From: Alicyclobacillus herbarius DSM 13609
Lineage (GTDB): Bacteria > Bacillota > Bacilli > Alicyclobacillales > Alicyclobacillaceae
Assembly: GCF_000430585.1 (NCBI RefSeq)
Contig: NZ_AUMH01000020.1
Span: forward strand, 1-64,000
DNA: 64,000 nt
Direction: 5' to 3'
A program made the translations under genes and the position numbers. This document shows, in pieces, positions 9,152 to 18,243 of this stretch. The notes under the pieces were generated by a model. It saw only the letters and a list, made by a program, of their open reading frames with translations. It ran no database searches and was not told the origin of the DNA. Position 1 is the first letter of the stretch; each line of letters opens with the position of its first letter.

Positions 9152-9616
9152 GTGAGGGTGTTGGCCTGGTGGATTTGGCTCATCGTCGCGTTTGGCATTG
9201 GCATAATTGAGTTGGCGACGGTGACGTTTGTCCTGTTGTGGATGGCGATTGCGGCCTTGGTCACGGCGGTCCTGAGCCTGGCGATAACCGGGGTGTGGGC
9301 GCAGTTTTTCATTTTCGCCATCATCAGTGTTGGGTTGTATTTTGCCACGCGGCCCCTGGCCCAGCGGTGGCGGAACAAGCGGCGTTATCCGGCATCGCGC
9401 ATGGAAGGCATGGTCGGGGAGCGGGCCCTGGTGGTGAAAGGCGCCCAACCAGGGAGGCTGGCGACCGTCCGGGTGAACGGCGAACTCTGGAGCGCCCAAA
9501 GTACGGTTTCTCTCGAGCCTGGACACTGGGTGGTGATTGTCCGGGCGGAATCCAGTGTCCTGTTTGTCCAGCCCATGGACGCGCCGGATATGTCCCGGAC
9601 GTCAGGCACTCCCTGA
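9152..9616 (+). CDS. NfeD-like membrane protein
   Basis: 154 aa with two or three hydrophobic segments in the first ~75 residues, then a small OB-fold-like domain around EGMVGERALVVKG and GELWSAQSTVSLEPG, the pattern of short NfeD proteins. It lies 37 bp upstream of an SPFH gene; NfeD/SPFH pairs organise membrane microdomains. The start could be GTG 9152 or GTG 9158; neither has a very strong ribosome binding site. Confidence 0.85.
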   Translation: MRVLAWWIWLIVAFGIGIIELATVTFVLLWMAIAALVTAVLSLAITGVWAQFFIFAIISVGLYFATRPLAQRWRNKRRYPASRMEGMVGERALVVKGAQPGRLATVRVNGELWSAQSTVSLEPGHWVVIVRAESSVLFVQPMDAPDMSRTSGTP

Positions 9617-9653
9617 AGGTGGCGCTACTCGACATCGAAAGGAAGTGGAGCTC

Positions 9654-10601
9654 ATGGTAGGTACCATTGTCGTATTAGTCCTCGTGGTCCTCGTCATCCT
9701 CTTGATTTTACGCGGGATTCGCATTATCCCCCAGCAGCGCTTGGCGATTGTCGAACGGCTCGGGAAGTATCACGCCACTTTGCAACCCGGCGTGAACCTG
9801 ATTATCCCGTTCATTGATCGGGTTGTGCGAGTGATTGACCTGCGCACGCAGCAGGTGGTCGTACCGCCGCAAATGGTCATCACGAAAGACAATGTACAGA
9901 TTCAGATTGATACGGTTTTCTTTTACACCATCATCGACGCGCGTACGGCCACCTACAACATCGCCAACGTGGTGCAGGCCATCCAAAACATCACCGCAGC
10001 GAACATCCGCCAGGTAGTCGGTCACATGGAATTGGACGAGACCCTCGCCGGGCGTGACAAGATCAGCATGGCGCTTCGCTCAGCGCTGGACGAAGTCACT
10101 GAGTCGTGGGGTGTGCGCATTGATCGGGTAGAGGTGGTGGACATCAAACCGCCCGCCGAGATTCAGGACGCCATGGAGAAACAGATGAAGGCGGAGCGAG
10201 AAAAGCGAGCAAACATTCTCCAGGCGGAAGGGGAACGTCAGGCCGCCATTCTCAAGGCCGAAGGCGAAAAGCAAAGCGCCATTCTGCGTGCCGAGGGGCT
10301 CCGCGAGTCGCGAATTCGCGAGGCGGAAGGTGTGCGTGAAGCGCAGCGCTTGGAGGCGGAAGGTAGGGCCCAGGCGATTCGCCTCGTGGCGGAGGCGGAG
10401 CGCAACCGCATCGAGATGCTACGGCAAGCGCAGTTGGATGCGAACGTGCTCACCTATCAATCGTTCGAAGCCCTGCAGGGAATCGCGAACGGATCGGCCA
10501 CCACGTTGTTTATTCCCTCTGAGGCGGTGGGCGTGTTAGGGGCGCTTGGTGCCCTCAAGACGACGGCCACGAAAGGGGACGCCGCCAAGAACGCCGAGTA
10601 A
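9654..10601 (+). CDS. SPFH/band 7 (slipin/paraslipin) protein
   Basis: 315 aa. One N-terminal membrane anchor (MVGTIVVLVLVVLVILLIL) is followed by the SPFH domain (RIIPQQRLAIVERLGKY through RIDRVEVVDIKPP), then a long charged coiled coil built from repeats of the AEGxRxAxxL type (about residues 185-270). Such proteins oligomerise at the membrane and act with NfeD partners or proteases. ATG 9654 has GGAAGTGGAG upstream. It follows the nfeD gene in the same transcription unit. Confidence 0.92.
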   Translation: MVGTIVVLVLVVLVILLILRGIRIIPQQRLAIVERLGKYHATLQPGVNLIIPFIDRVVRVIDLRTQQVVVPPQMVITKDNVQIQIDTVFFYTIIDARTATYNIANVVQAIQNITAANIRQVVGHMELDETLAGRDKISMALRSALDEVTESWGVRIDRVEVVDIKPPAEIQDAMEKQMKAEREKRANILQAEGERQAAILKAEGEKQSAILRAEGLRESRIREAEGVREAQRLEAEGRAQAIRLVAEAERNRIEMLRQAQLDANVLTYQSFEALQGIANGSATTLFIPSEAVGVLGALGALKTTATKGDAAKNAE

Positions 10602-10726
10602 AAATGCGTGTCCGATAGGATGTCCTTGTGGGGGGGGTTAGCTATCAATCCGAAGATTTGTCAAGTTGGTTGAGAGATTTTTTAGCGATTGTTTTTCAGT
10701 TATGATAGGAGAGACGGAATGACCGA

Positions 10727-11413
10727 ATGGGAACCATTCAATCGACCAGGGTCAGGGGTGTGCCAGTGGAGAACTTCGGTTCCGAACGAATGATAGAACT
10801 GCTTGAGGAAGAGCGCAAGCGGATGGCCCGAGACATCCACGACGGACCGGCTCAGAGCTTGACCAACGTGACCATGCGCCTCGAGGTCACCAAGCGGATG
10901 ATTGAAAGCGGGCGCGTGTCCGATTCGGTCCAGGAGATTGAACGCTTGCAGACCATTCTCCGTACCGCCATCAACGATGTGCGGCGACTCATCTTTGACC
11001 TGCGTCCGACCTTTTTGGAGCACGGGGTATCGGATGCGATTCGGCTCTATGCGGAGCGTTTCACGCAAATGTGCGGGTTGCCGGTCACGGTGGTCAATCA
11101 ATGGGGAGAACCGGAATTTACGCGTGGCGCCGCGGTCGCCATGTTTCGGGTTGTCCAGGAGGCGTTGAACAACATCCATAAGCACGCCAAGGCCGACCAG
11201 GTGGAAATCCGTCTCCTTCACCAGGACGGCCTGTATCGCGCATTGGTCCAAGATAACGGCAGGGGTTTTGCCACCGATGTCAACTCGCCTACCTCCTATG
11301 GGCTGCAGGGCATGCGCGAGCGCATGGAATTGGTCGGCGGTCGGGTGACCGTCCAGTCTGAACCTGGCAAAGGGACGCTCGTCGTCTGTGAGGTGCCAGC
11401 CCATCATGCCTAA
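10727..11413 (+). CDS. DegS/NarL-class sensor histidine kinase, lacking a sensor domain
   Basis: 228 aa. The HisKA_3 phospho-acceptor is in RMARDIHDGPAQSLTN about 25 residues after the start; the ATPase domain has EALNNIHKHAK (N box), VQDNGRGF (G1) and GLQGMRERMELVGG (G2). No membrane segment and no N-terminal sensor domain is present, so it is shorter than B. subtilis DegS (about 385 aa). ATG 10727 has AGGAGAG 13 nt upstream. A TATGAT at 10701-10706 could be the -10 of its promoter. The gene lies 69 bp upstream of a LuxR-type regulator and is probably cotranscribed with it. Confidence 0.88.
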   Translation: MGTIQSTRVRGVPVENFGSERMIELLEEERKRMARDIHDGPAQSLTNVTMRLEVTKRMIESGRVSDSVQEIERLQTILRTAINDVRRLIFDLRPTFLEHGVSDAIRLYAERFTQMCGLPVTVVNQWGEPEFTRGAAVAMFRVVQEALNNIHKHAKADQVEIRLLHQDGLYRALVQDNGRGFATDVNSPTSYGLQGMRERMELVGGRVTVQSEPGKGTLVVCEVPAHHA

Positions 11414-11482
11414 CCTCTGGCAGACGGGACTGGCTGCCCAGTGACTATTTTGACGTCTCGCGATGGCCCTAAGGAGGCTGCT

Positions 11483-12226
11483 ATGAACCACCTGTTCTAC
11501 GACCTGACGCTATCACACGCGCGTTCAGGGCCATCTCAACCTTCTTCGCCCGCGCAGAACCTCCGGGCTCGGCTGCATACCCTCATGGTGCACCCGCTGT
11601 TCGAGGTGGCCGTGCGGGCCTTATTTCAAGACCGGTGCGATATCGAATTTGGATTGTCTCTGTCACGTTGGGAGGACCTCGCGGAGGCGTTTGCGAAGCC
11701 GGGTGACGACTTGATGGACGTCCTAATCACCGACATTGCCCTGGACGCCCGCTTGGGCCCGCGCTGTTTCGACGAACTCCGAGAGTTACGACCACAGCTG
11801 GCGGTGATTCACCTGCTCCCGGAGACCGAAGACGCTTCCGTCATTGTCCAGGCATTCCGTTTGGGGGCGAACGCCTATCTATTTCAGACTACTTCGACCG
11901 ATTTGCTGGAGCGGGCGGTCAACACGGTCTTGGAGGGCCGGTCCTACATTCAGAACCACTTGATTCCCTTAGTCTTGGCAGAAATTCGGAGGCCGAAGCA
12001 CGCGGTGTACAGCGTCGAGGTGGACGTCCATGTGACGGATCGTGAACAGATGCTGCTGCAATTGGCCACCGACGGACTGAATAACCGCGCTATCGCCGAA
12101 GTCTTTGGTGTCACCGAAAAGACGGTCCGGGGTATGTGGTCAACGCTGATCCGCAAATTGGGTGTCCATGACCGCACACAGGCGGTGCTCTGGGCGATTC
12201 GCTCGGGATTTACCCGTCTCCATTAA
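11483..12226 (+). CDS. LuxR/NarL-family regulator with degenerate receiver domain
   Basis: 247 aa. A ~35-residue extension precedes a receiver-like domain; the C-terminal LuxR HTH is LTDREQMLLQLATDG and ITEVFG-like NRAIAEVFGVTEKTVRG. The Asp of VLITDIAL fits the phospho-acceptor position. However, the acidic pair normally before H-x-L-F is absent (the sequence reads TLMVHPLF), the switch Thr region reads IHLLPETED, and the conserved Lys is Gln (AYLFQTTS). ATG 11483 has AAGGAGG 5 nt upstream. The neighbour kinase implies a two-component pair, yet normal phosphorylation chemistry looks impaired. Confidence 0.85.
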   Translation: MNHLFYDLTLSHARSGPSQPSSPAQNLRARLHTLMVHPLFEVAVRALFQDRCDIEFGLSLSRWEDLAEAFAKPGDDLMDVLITDIALDARLGPRCFDELRELRPQLAVIHLLPETEDASVIVQAFRLGANAYLFQTTSTDLLERAVNTVLEGRSYIQNHLIPLVLAEIRRPKHAVYSVEVDVHVTDREQMLLQLATDGLNNRAIAEVFGVTEKTVRGMWSTLIRKLGVHDRTQAVLWAIRSGFTRLH

Positions 12227-12392
12227 TCTCTTTTACAACAATTCCTGACAGGATTTTGCCGCACGGTGTCGAATTGATTAAGGCGCGACGGGTAAACCCA
12301 GAGCCGTTTTGGGGGAGTGCGTCGAAGTCAGTCGCAGACCGGCGGCCAAACCACGAATCGTGTCAGATGATTGGACCCTTCTCTGAGGAGCG

Positions 12393-13088
12393 ATGCCTCA
12401 AATGATTGAAATGCAAGACGTATGGAAGCAATATCCGAATGGGACGATGGCGCTCAGCGGGATCACCATAAATATCAAGAAGGGCGAGTTTGTCTATGTG
12501 GTCGGCCCCAGCGGGGCCGGCAAGTCGACGTTTGTCAAACTGATGTATCGGGAAGAGCGCCCGACGAAGGGGCAAATCTTTGTCAACGGGTTTAACATCG
12601 AGCGGCTGCGCAACCGCAAGATTCCGCTTTTGCGGCGTCATATCGGCGTGGTGTTTCAGGACTTCAAGCTATTGCCGAAACTGACCGTTTACGAGAACGT
12701 CGCCTTTGCGCTTGAAGTGATTGGGGCGCCGCAACGGCACATCCGGCGGCGGGTGCCGGAAGCCTTGGAGTGGGTCGGCTTGGGCGACAAAGCGGATATG
12801 CTGCCGGATCAACTGTCTGGCGGTGAACAGCAACGTGTTGCGGTTGCGCGGGCGCTCGTCAACAACCCCAGTGTCATCATCGCGGATGAGCCTACGGGCA
12901 ATCTCGATCCGGACACTTCCTGGGGGATTATGAAGCTGTTCCAGCGCATCAACGACCGTGGTACGACTGTGGTCATGGCGACGCACAACCGGGATATCGT
13001 CAACACCATGCGCAAACGCGTCATTGCCATTGAGGGCGGGCGCATTGCCAGAGACGAGCAAAAGGGACTGTACGAATATGGGGATTAG
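12393..13088 (+). CDS. ftsE: Cell-division ABC ATPase FtsE
   Basis: 231 aa ATPase with Walker A GPSGAGKST, Q-loop FQDFKLLPKLTVYENVAF (typical of FtsE), signature LSGGEQQRVAVARA, Walker B VIIADEPTGNLDP and H-loop MATHNRD. With FtsX it controls peptidoglycan hydrolases in elongation or division and, in B. subtilis, sporulation onset. The ATG follows GAGGAG. The stop lies 11 bp inside ftsX, so the two are translationally coupled. Confidence 0.96.
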   Translation: MPQMIEMQDVWKQYPNGTMALSGITINIKKGEFVYVVGPSGAGKSTFVKLMYREERPTKGQIFVNGFNIERLRNRKIPLLRRHIGVVFQDFKLLPKLTVYENVAFALEVIGAPQRHIRRRVPEALEWVGLGDKADMLPDQLSGGEQQRVAVARALVNNPSVIIADEPTGNLDPDTSWGIMKLFQRINDRGTTVVMATHNRDIVNTMRKRVIAIEGGRIARDEQKGLYEYGD

Positions 13089-13974
13089 TACGATTGGGCG
13101 GCATATCCGTGAGGGAAGCAAGAGTCTCATCCGCAACGGCTGGATGTCGTTTGCATCCATCAGCGCAGTCGCGGTGACATTGTTAATCCTGGGTGCGACC
13201 TTGGGTTTGGCTATGAACGCGCAGCAGATGTCGAACTACGTGACCGGGCAACTGGAGATTTCGGTGTTCTTGAAACCGCAGGTTTCAGATAGTCAAGGAG
13301 TGGTCACGGCTAATCAGGTTAAGGACATCCACGGTGTGGAATCGGTGCAGGTGGTCACCCACGAAGAGGGATTCAAACAGCTGCAGGACTCCTTGGGCCA
13401 GCAGTACAAAGATGTGCTGAACGGACTGCCGAAGAACCAGACGATTCCGGTGAAGTTGGTTGTCAAGGCTCAGGATCCCCGGCAAACCGTTGCCATCAGC
13501 AACAAGATTCAGGACTTGCCGAATGTAGATACGGTCGTGGACGGGAAGTCCTACGTGGACAAGTTTTACCGCTTCATGGATACGGTGCGCAACATTGGCT
13601 TAATCTTTGTGGTCGCGCTCATCCTGATGGCGATGTTCCTCATCTCCAACACGATTAAAATTGCGATTTTCAACCGTCGGCGCGAGATTGAGATTATGAA
13701 ACTCGTGGGCGCCACCAATTGGTTCATCCGCTGGCCGTTCCTCATCGAGGGAATGCTGATTGGCGCAGTGGGGGCTGTAATTCCGTTCGCGGTCATTTGG
13801 GTGGTCTACCGTTCCATGTTTGAACGCATGAATGGAAGCTTTATCGCCCTGACCTTCCCGCTCTTGCCGCCCGGTCAAATGCTCGGCAAGCTGGCGGTCG
13901 TGATGTTTGGCATCGGACTCCTGATTGGCCTGTGGGGTGGCATCATGTCCATCCGTAAATTCCTGCGCGTCTAG
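13078..13974 (+). CDS. ftsX: Cell-division ABC permease FtsX
   Basis: 298 aa. A first membrane segment near residues 20-45, a large extracellular loop (about 45-165), then three membrane segments including FLISNTIKIAIFNRRREIEIMKLVGATNWFIRWPF split around the characteristic RRREIEIMKLVGA motif. The gene overlaps ftsE by 11 bp. It is followed 143 bp later by a MinJ-like gene. Confidence 0.95.
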   Translation: MGISTIGRHIREGSKSLIRNGWMSFASISAVAVTLLILGATLGLAMNAQQMSNYVTGQLEISVFLKPQVSDSQGVVTANQVKDIHGVESVQVVTHEEGFKQLQDSLGQQYKDVLNGLPKNQTIPVKLVVKAQDPRQTVAISNKIQDLPNVDTVVDGKSYVDKFYRFMDTVRNIGLIFVVALILMAMFLISNTIKIAIFNRRREIEIMKLVGATNWFIRWPFLIEGMLIGAVGAVIPFAVIWVVYRSMFERMNGSFIALTFPLLPPGQMLGKLAVVMFGIGLLIGLWGGIMSIRKFLRV

Positions 13975-14117
13975 AGGTGGTTCGGATACAGATGTGGATA
14001 AGGTTCACGGGCTAACCTTTTGGGCACTTCGGCAGGAGCGATGGGCCTTCGGAGCGAATGAAGATATATAGTTCCCAAAGGGAATCAACCTCCTAGGATA
14101 AAAAGGGAGTCATTGCA

Positions 14118-15455
14118 TTGGGCGCCTACGATTGGTGGCAAATTGGCACTGCACTTTGGCATGGGGGGCGTATGCTGCTCGTCAATCCCATGCTCTATGT
14201 GGGTACGGCTTTGATGTTTGCCGAGTCTTACCGAATCAGTCGCCAGGAGCGCGGATTTTTTGGCTTTCGTTTAACGCGCGCCTGGCGTTCTGTCGTCTCG
14301 CGCTGGGGATGGGCCTTGCTTTTCGGCCTCATCGCCAGCGTAGTAAGTGTCGCGGCCGGTGTGACGTTGGATGTCTGGGGCATCGGCTGTGTGGCAATTC
14401 TCAGTCTCATCTTGACAGCCATCCGGCTTCGCTTTGCAGCGACGGTCTACGCCATCGCTATCCTGCTGGCTCTGCAACGCATTTTCGCAGCCTTTCCAGT
14501 GCCGGGAAGTGACAGCTGGCTGGGGCAGCTTTGGCTGCATCTCAAGGCGCAGTCGGTGGCAGGATGGCTGGCGGCCGCGGCCTTATGCTGTCTCTTGGAG
14601 GCCGCTTTATTGTTCGTGAACCGGTACAGCCACGCCTCGCCAGTCTATGTGCAGAGCAAACGGGGTCGGGCTATTGGCGCCTGGATGAGCCGGTTGGGAT
14701 TTGTCGTACCTGTGCTCTGGGTTGAGCCAGGTACTCTGCACCTTCCGCAGCTGACCTGGCCTTGGCCCATCTTAGGGGGCCTTGCGGCGGCTGGCATGAC
14801 GCTCACGGGTATCACGTTGGCGGGCATGCCGTTGGTTGTCGGCCACAGCGGGATTTACGCCGGTCTGTTGCCGCAGCGGGCTGCCGGCATTCGCGCGCTG
14901 TATCAGGCTGGCGCCGGGGTCCTGTTGGCCGTCCTGGCTTTTGCAGCGGGCCATCTGCACCCCGGCTGGGCGTGGGCGGGTGTCGTCGTCATCATACTGG
15001 CACAAGAGGTGTCGCTGTGGCACATGCACTGGTTGGAGCTCGCCGCCGATCCGCTTTACGCCCCCGTCCCAAACGGCGTGAAGGTGCTCGCGGTCGTTCC
15101 CGGGTCTGTGGCAGATGCCATGGGTTTGCGCCCCGGCGAGGTGATTACTCACATCAACCAGGTGCCGGTGGAGACCAGTTACGACCTGCACTTCGCGCTC
15201 GACCAAAACCCGGCCTACGCGAAACTGCAGGTCTATGACGCGCGTGGGGAAATGCGCTTGGTAGGCAAGCCGGTGTTCAGTGGGGAAAGGGCCAAGCTGG
15301 GATTGATCCTGGCTCCGGATGTTCCGGGATTGCCAACGTACCGGCAGCGGCGCAGCGGATTGTTTCAGATGCTGTACCTGAAGGTTCGGACCTCGGACAA
15401 TCCGTACGAAGAAGTGTTCTTCGACGTGGACCCAGCGCCGCCGCATACTCCGTAA
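14118..15455 (+). CDS. minJ: Multipass membrane protein with C-terminal PDZ domain, MinJ-like
   Basis: 445 aa. About eight hydrophobic stretches fill residues 15-310; a PDZ domain (about 318-400) follows, with VLAVVPGSVADAMGLRPGEVI as its start, split by the GLRPGEVI carboxylate-loop region. B. subtilis MinJ (YvjD) has the same membrane-PDZ plan, bridges DivIVA to MinD, and lies near ftsEX. I therefore call this MinJ-like from architecture and synteny, not from sequence identity. The start is TTG 14118 with AAAAGGGAG upstream. It could instead be another PDZ-anchored membrane protein. Confidence 0.72.
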   Translation: MGAYDWWQIGTALWHGGRMLLVNPMLYVGTALMFAESYRISRQERGFFGFRLTRAWRSVVSRWGWALLFGLIASVVSVAAGVTLDVWGIGCVAILSLILTAIRLRFAATVYAIAILLALQRIFAAFPVPGSDSWLGQLWLHLKAQSVAGWLAAAALCCLLEAALLFVNRYSHASPVYVQSKRGRAIGAWMSRLGFVVPVLWVEPGTLHLPQLTWPWPILGGLAAAGMTLTGITLAGMPLVVGHSGIYAGLLPQRAAGIRALYQAGAGVLLAVLAFAAGHLHPGWAWAGVVVIILAQEVSLWHMHWLELAADPLYAPVPNGVKVLAVVPGSVADAMGLRPGEVITHINQVPVETSYDLHFALDQNPAYAKLQVYDARGEMRLVGKPVFSGERAKLGLILAPDVPGLPTYRQRRSGLFQMLYLKVRTSDNPYEEVFFDVDPAPPHTP

Positions 15456-15558
15456 TGAGCACTGTATCGCAGAGAAATACAATCGAGAACGTCCACTGCG
15501 GACAAAAAGTGGATGCGGGCGCGCAAAGCCAACCGGGTATACATGGGGGGTATGGGTG

Positions 15559-16365
15559 ATGGATATTGCAACGCTGATAGGCCTTGTACTCGCCATCGGC
15601 AGCCTGATTCTGGCGTTTGTCACCGATGGAGGTGCCCTATCTGCACTGGCGCAGGCACCGGCGGCATTGATTGTGTTTGGCGGCACCATCGGCGCCACTT
15701 TAACGTCCGTGTCGCTGCGTGAATTTCTCAGCGTGGGCAAGCAACTGAAGATTGCCTTCTTCCAGCGTCGGCAAGACCCACTCCAGGTCATTGAGGACCT
15801 CGCGGAGTTGGCCACCCTGGCGCGCCGTGAGGGGATTCTGGCATTGGAAGAGCGGCTGGAAGACTATGATGACGAGTTTCTCAAGCGCGGTCTGCAGCTG
15901 GTGGTCGATGGGGTCGATCCGGAACTGGTCAAGTCGATGCTGGAGACGGAACTGGCCTACCTGGAGGAGCGGCACGCGGCGGGGGCCGGAATCTTTGAAA
16001 CCGCAGGCGGTTACGCCCCGACGATGGGCATTATCGGTACGGTAATGGGCTTGGTTCACGTCCTGAGCGGCTTGCAGGACGTGGACAAACTGGGGCCCCA
16101 AATCGCCACGGCGTTCACTGCGACCCTGTACGGCGTGGCGAGCGCCAATATCCTCTGGTTGCCGATAGCCAGTAAGTTAAAGCGGCGCAGCGCTGAGGAG
16201 GTCCTGCTCCGGGAACTGATTTTGGAAGGAATTCTGTCCATTCAGGCGGGTGAGAATCCGAATATCTTGCGCCAGAAGCTAAAGGCGTTCCTCGCGCCCA
16301 AAGACCGGACCGGACGGAAAGAAGACAAGGCGGGTGAGGTCGATGCAGAGACCGTCGAGGCGTAG
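15559..16365 (+). CDS. motA: Flagellar motor stator protein MotA
   Basis: 268 aa proton-channel stator component with four membrane segments. The first is IGLVLAIGSLILAFV, and the pair GGYAPTMGIIGTVMGLVHVL and ATAFTATLYGVASANILWLP forms TM3/TM4, each with family-typical Pro and Gly residues. The cytoplasmic loop between TM2 and TM3 is charged as expected. ATG 15559 has a G-rich GGGGGG 8 nt upstream (GTG 15556 is the alternative). It overlaps motB by 23 bp. No other flagellar gene is near. A sodium-type MotP cannot be excluded. Confidence 0.93.
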   Translation: MDIATLIGLVLAIGSLILAFVTDGGALSALAQAPAALIVFGGTIGATLTSVSLREFLSVGKQLKIAFFQRRQDPLQVIEDLAELATLARREGILALEERLEDYDDEFLKRGLQLVVDGVDPELVKSMLETELAYLEERHAAGAGIFETAGGYAPTMGIIGTVMGLVHVLSGLQDVDKLGPQIATAFTATLYGVASANILWLPIASKLKRRSAEEVLLRELILEGILSIQAGENPNILRQKLKAFLAPKDRTGRKEDKAGEVDAETVEA

Positions 16366-17119
16366 CGTACGGCACCGCAAGGAAGCCGGTCCGTCCAACG
16401 AGCGCTGGCTCATCACCTATTCGGATTTAATCACACTGCTGATGATCTTTTTTGTCATCATGTACTCCATGTCAAAAGTGGATCAGGTCAAGCTCTATAT
16501 GCTTGAACAGTCGTTGACCCAAGCCTTGCATAAGAGCCACGATGTATTGGACGGATCGGGCAAAAGTTCGCTGATTCAGGCGGCCAATCCAACCGACGTC
16601 GGCCATCACCTGGACGCCCCGGCCAAGCAGCCGACACAGAAGCAGGCCGCGTCGGCCCAGGCTCAAGAACTGGACAAGCTCTACCAGCAGATCCGGCAAT
16701 ACATTCAGTCCCACCATCTGCAGGGGACCGTGTCCGTCGTCAACACGATGCGCGGGGTGCAGGTCACATTCCCGGATGCTGCCTTGTTCCCAACGGGCAA
16801 GGCGACATTGACGCACAGCGCCCAGACAACCTTGAAGGCATTGATTCCGTTCCTCAAGCAGGTAAACAACAACATCGTCGTGGAAGGCTATACCGATAAT
16901 CGCCCTATCCACACCGCCCAGTTCCCAAGTAACTGGGAACTGTCTGCAGCGCGCGCGATTGGCGTGGTGCACTTCTTGGCGGACCACGGCATCCAGCCGC
17001 AGCGTTTGTCTGGCACTGGCTACGGCCCCTATCACCCGGTAGCCCCGAACACGTCCGACGCCAATCGACAAAAGAACCGGCGCGTGAACATCGTCATCCT
17101 CAAACATGTGTCTGGATGA
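16343..17119 (+). CDS. motB: Flagellar motor stator protein MotB
   Basis: 258 aa. One membrane segment near residue 25-45 contains the ion-binding Asp in ITYSDLITLLMIFFVIMYSM, quoted to its conserved core. The C-terminal OmpA-like peptidoglycan-binding domain has VVEGYTDNRPI, NWELSAARAI and NRRVNIVI. The middle region is Gln/Ala-rich. ATG 16343 follows GGTGAGG within the end of motA, implying coupled translation and fixed MotA:MotB ratio. Confidence 0.94.
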   Translation: MQRPSRRSVRHRKEAGPSNERWLITYSDLITLLMIFFVIMYSMSKVDQVKLYMLEQSLTQALHKSHDVLDGSGKSSLIQAANPTDVGHHLDAPAKQPTQKQAASAQAQELDKLYQQIRQYIQSHHLQGTVSVVNTMRGVQVTFPDAALFPTGKATLTHSAQTTLKALIPFLKQVNNNIVVEGYTDNRPIHTAQFPSNWELSAARAIGVVHFLADHGIQPQRLSGTGYGPYHPVAPNTSDANRQKNRRVNIVILKHVSG

Positions 17120-17203
17120 TTGGAAGGACCATTCACCGGAAGGACCATTCAATCGTAGCGTCCCCCATTGACGTATGCGCGGCGGTGGCGTAGCGTTAGA
17201 GCC

Positions 17204-17860
17204 ATGAAGACTCCATCCGGTGAATCATGGATTCAGCAAATTGAATCGCGCTTGGCCCCGCGTCGTCCAGGAATCATCACCCAGTGCGCTGATTCGCGTG
17301 TGTCGGCCGTGCTCGTTCCTCTGGTGCAAGCGGAGGAAGGAGAGTGGGGCTTGTTGTTTGAACGACGGGCGGCGTCCCTGCGTCGTCACTCGGGAGAGGT
17401 GGCATTTCCCGGCGGTCACTTCGAGTCGGCGGACGGTGACCTGCGCACCACGGCCCTACGGGAGACCTGTGAGGAACTGCAAACCCCCGTGACGAACTTG
17501 CAAATCCTTGCTGATCTCGACGTCCTTGCCACATGGTCAGGCCTGTTGGTCCACCCGTTTCTCGGGCGAATTCACGACCTAGAGCAAGTCACACCCAGCC
17601 CCTCCGAAGTTGCCGAGGTGTTTTGGGTCTCTCTCCAGCGCCTGTTCACCCTCGACCCAAAAGTCTACGATTTACAGCTCACTCCGGTTCCGTCCGATGA
17701 TTTTCCGTTCCACTGGATTTCTGGGGGTCGGCAGCACCGGTGGCGGAAGATGGTGGCTAGGCAGCTCTTTTACGAAGTGGACGGTCAGATCATCTGGGGG
17801 ATGACCGCCCGCATCTTGGAGCACACGCTCCAGCTCCTGAAGGCGTTTCCCCAGTCCTAA
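17204..17860 (+). CDS. NUDIX hydrolase, CoA-pyrophosphatase type
   Basis: 218 aa. The box GGHFESADGDLRTTALRETC followed by EEL is the NUDIX signature in the variant of NudL/CoA diphosphatases, which hydrolyse coenzyme A or acyl-CoA to phosphopantetheine derivatives. The upstream basic LLFERRAASLRRHSGEVAFP block is also typical. ATG 17204 is taken as start although its ribosome binding site is weak; a TTG at 17168 in the same frame is the alternative. Confidence 0.85.
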   Translation: MKTPSGESWIQQIESRLAPRRPGIITQCADSRVSAVLVPLVQAEEGEWGLLFERRAASLRRHSGEVAFPGGHFESADGDLRTTALRETCEELQTPVTNLQILADLDVLATWSGLLVHPFLGRIHDLEQVTPSPSEVAEVFWVSLQRLFTLDPKVYDLQLTPVPSDDFPFHWISGGRQHRWRKMVARQLFYEVDGQIIWGMTARILEHTLQLLKAFPQS

Positions 17861-18243
17861 CGGCACTGCCGCTCCGGACGAAATCCGACCCTTTCGAGGC
17901 TCACCGGGCGGCTCTTGGGAACCGTGATTGAACCCCGGTGAAACTTCGTACGCTCATGACAATGTGCGACAATCCGTTCTCTACCCTGCGCACCATTCAA
18001 GCACTATTTCTCAGGAAATGTCGAATACCCAACACCGCCTCAAGTCGTGGAATCGTGTTCTCGACATAACTTCTTACCTACAGTTCGGGATTGGAAGGCT
18101 AAAATTAAGGGAACCTGATTCGCTCCGTCTTGGTCGGCGGGGAATGATATGATAAAGGCGGTTGTAACCTCGGTCTGAGCGGCCGGGGATTCCGTACGAA
18201 TCCGTTTCGGATGCAGTCTTCATTGGCGAAAGGGTGAATCCAG
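17861..18243. other. Intergenic region upstream of the quinone oxidoreductase gene
   Basis: No convincing coding frame. A perfect inverted repeat GGATTC-CGTAC-GAATCC lies at 18187-18203, overlapping a small hairpin ATCCG-TTT-CGGAT at 18200-18212, both 30-55 bp upstream of the next gene and possibly operators. A -10-like TATGAT lies at 18148-18153 without a clear -35. Confidence 0.4.

Noticed and set aside
14772-15815. 347-codon minus-strand frame opposite the PDZ-protein and motA genes
   Set aside because: Composition is that of an antisense shadow in GC-rich DNA; no ribosome binding site or domain, and the plus strand carries clear genes.
17120-17155. Repeat of GGAAGGACCATTCA after motB
   Set aside because: A two-copy local duplication with no further structure; probably slippage.
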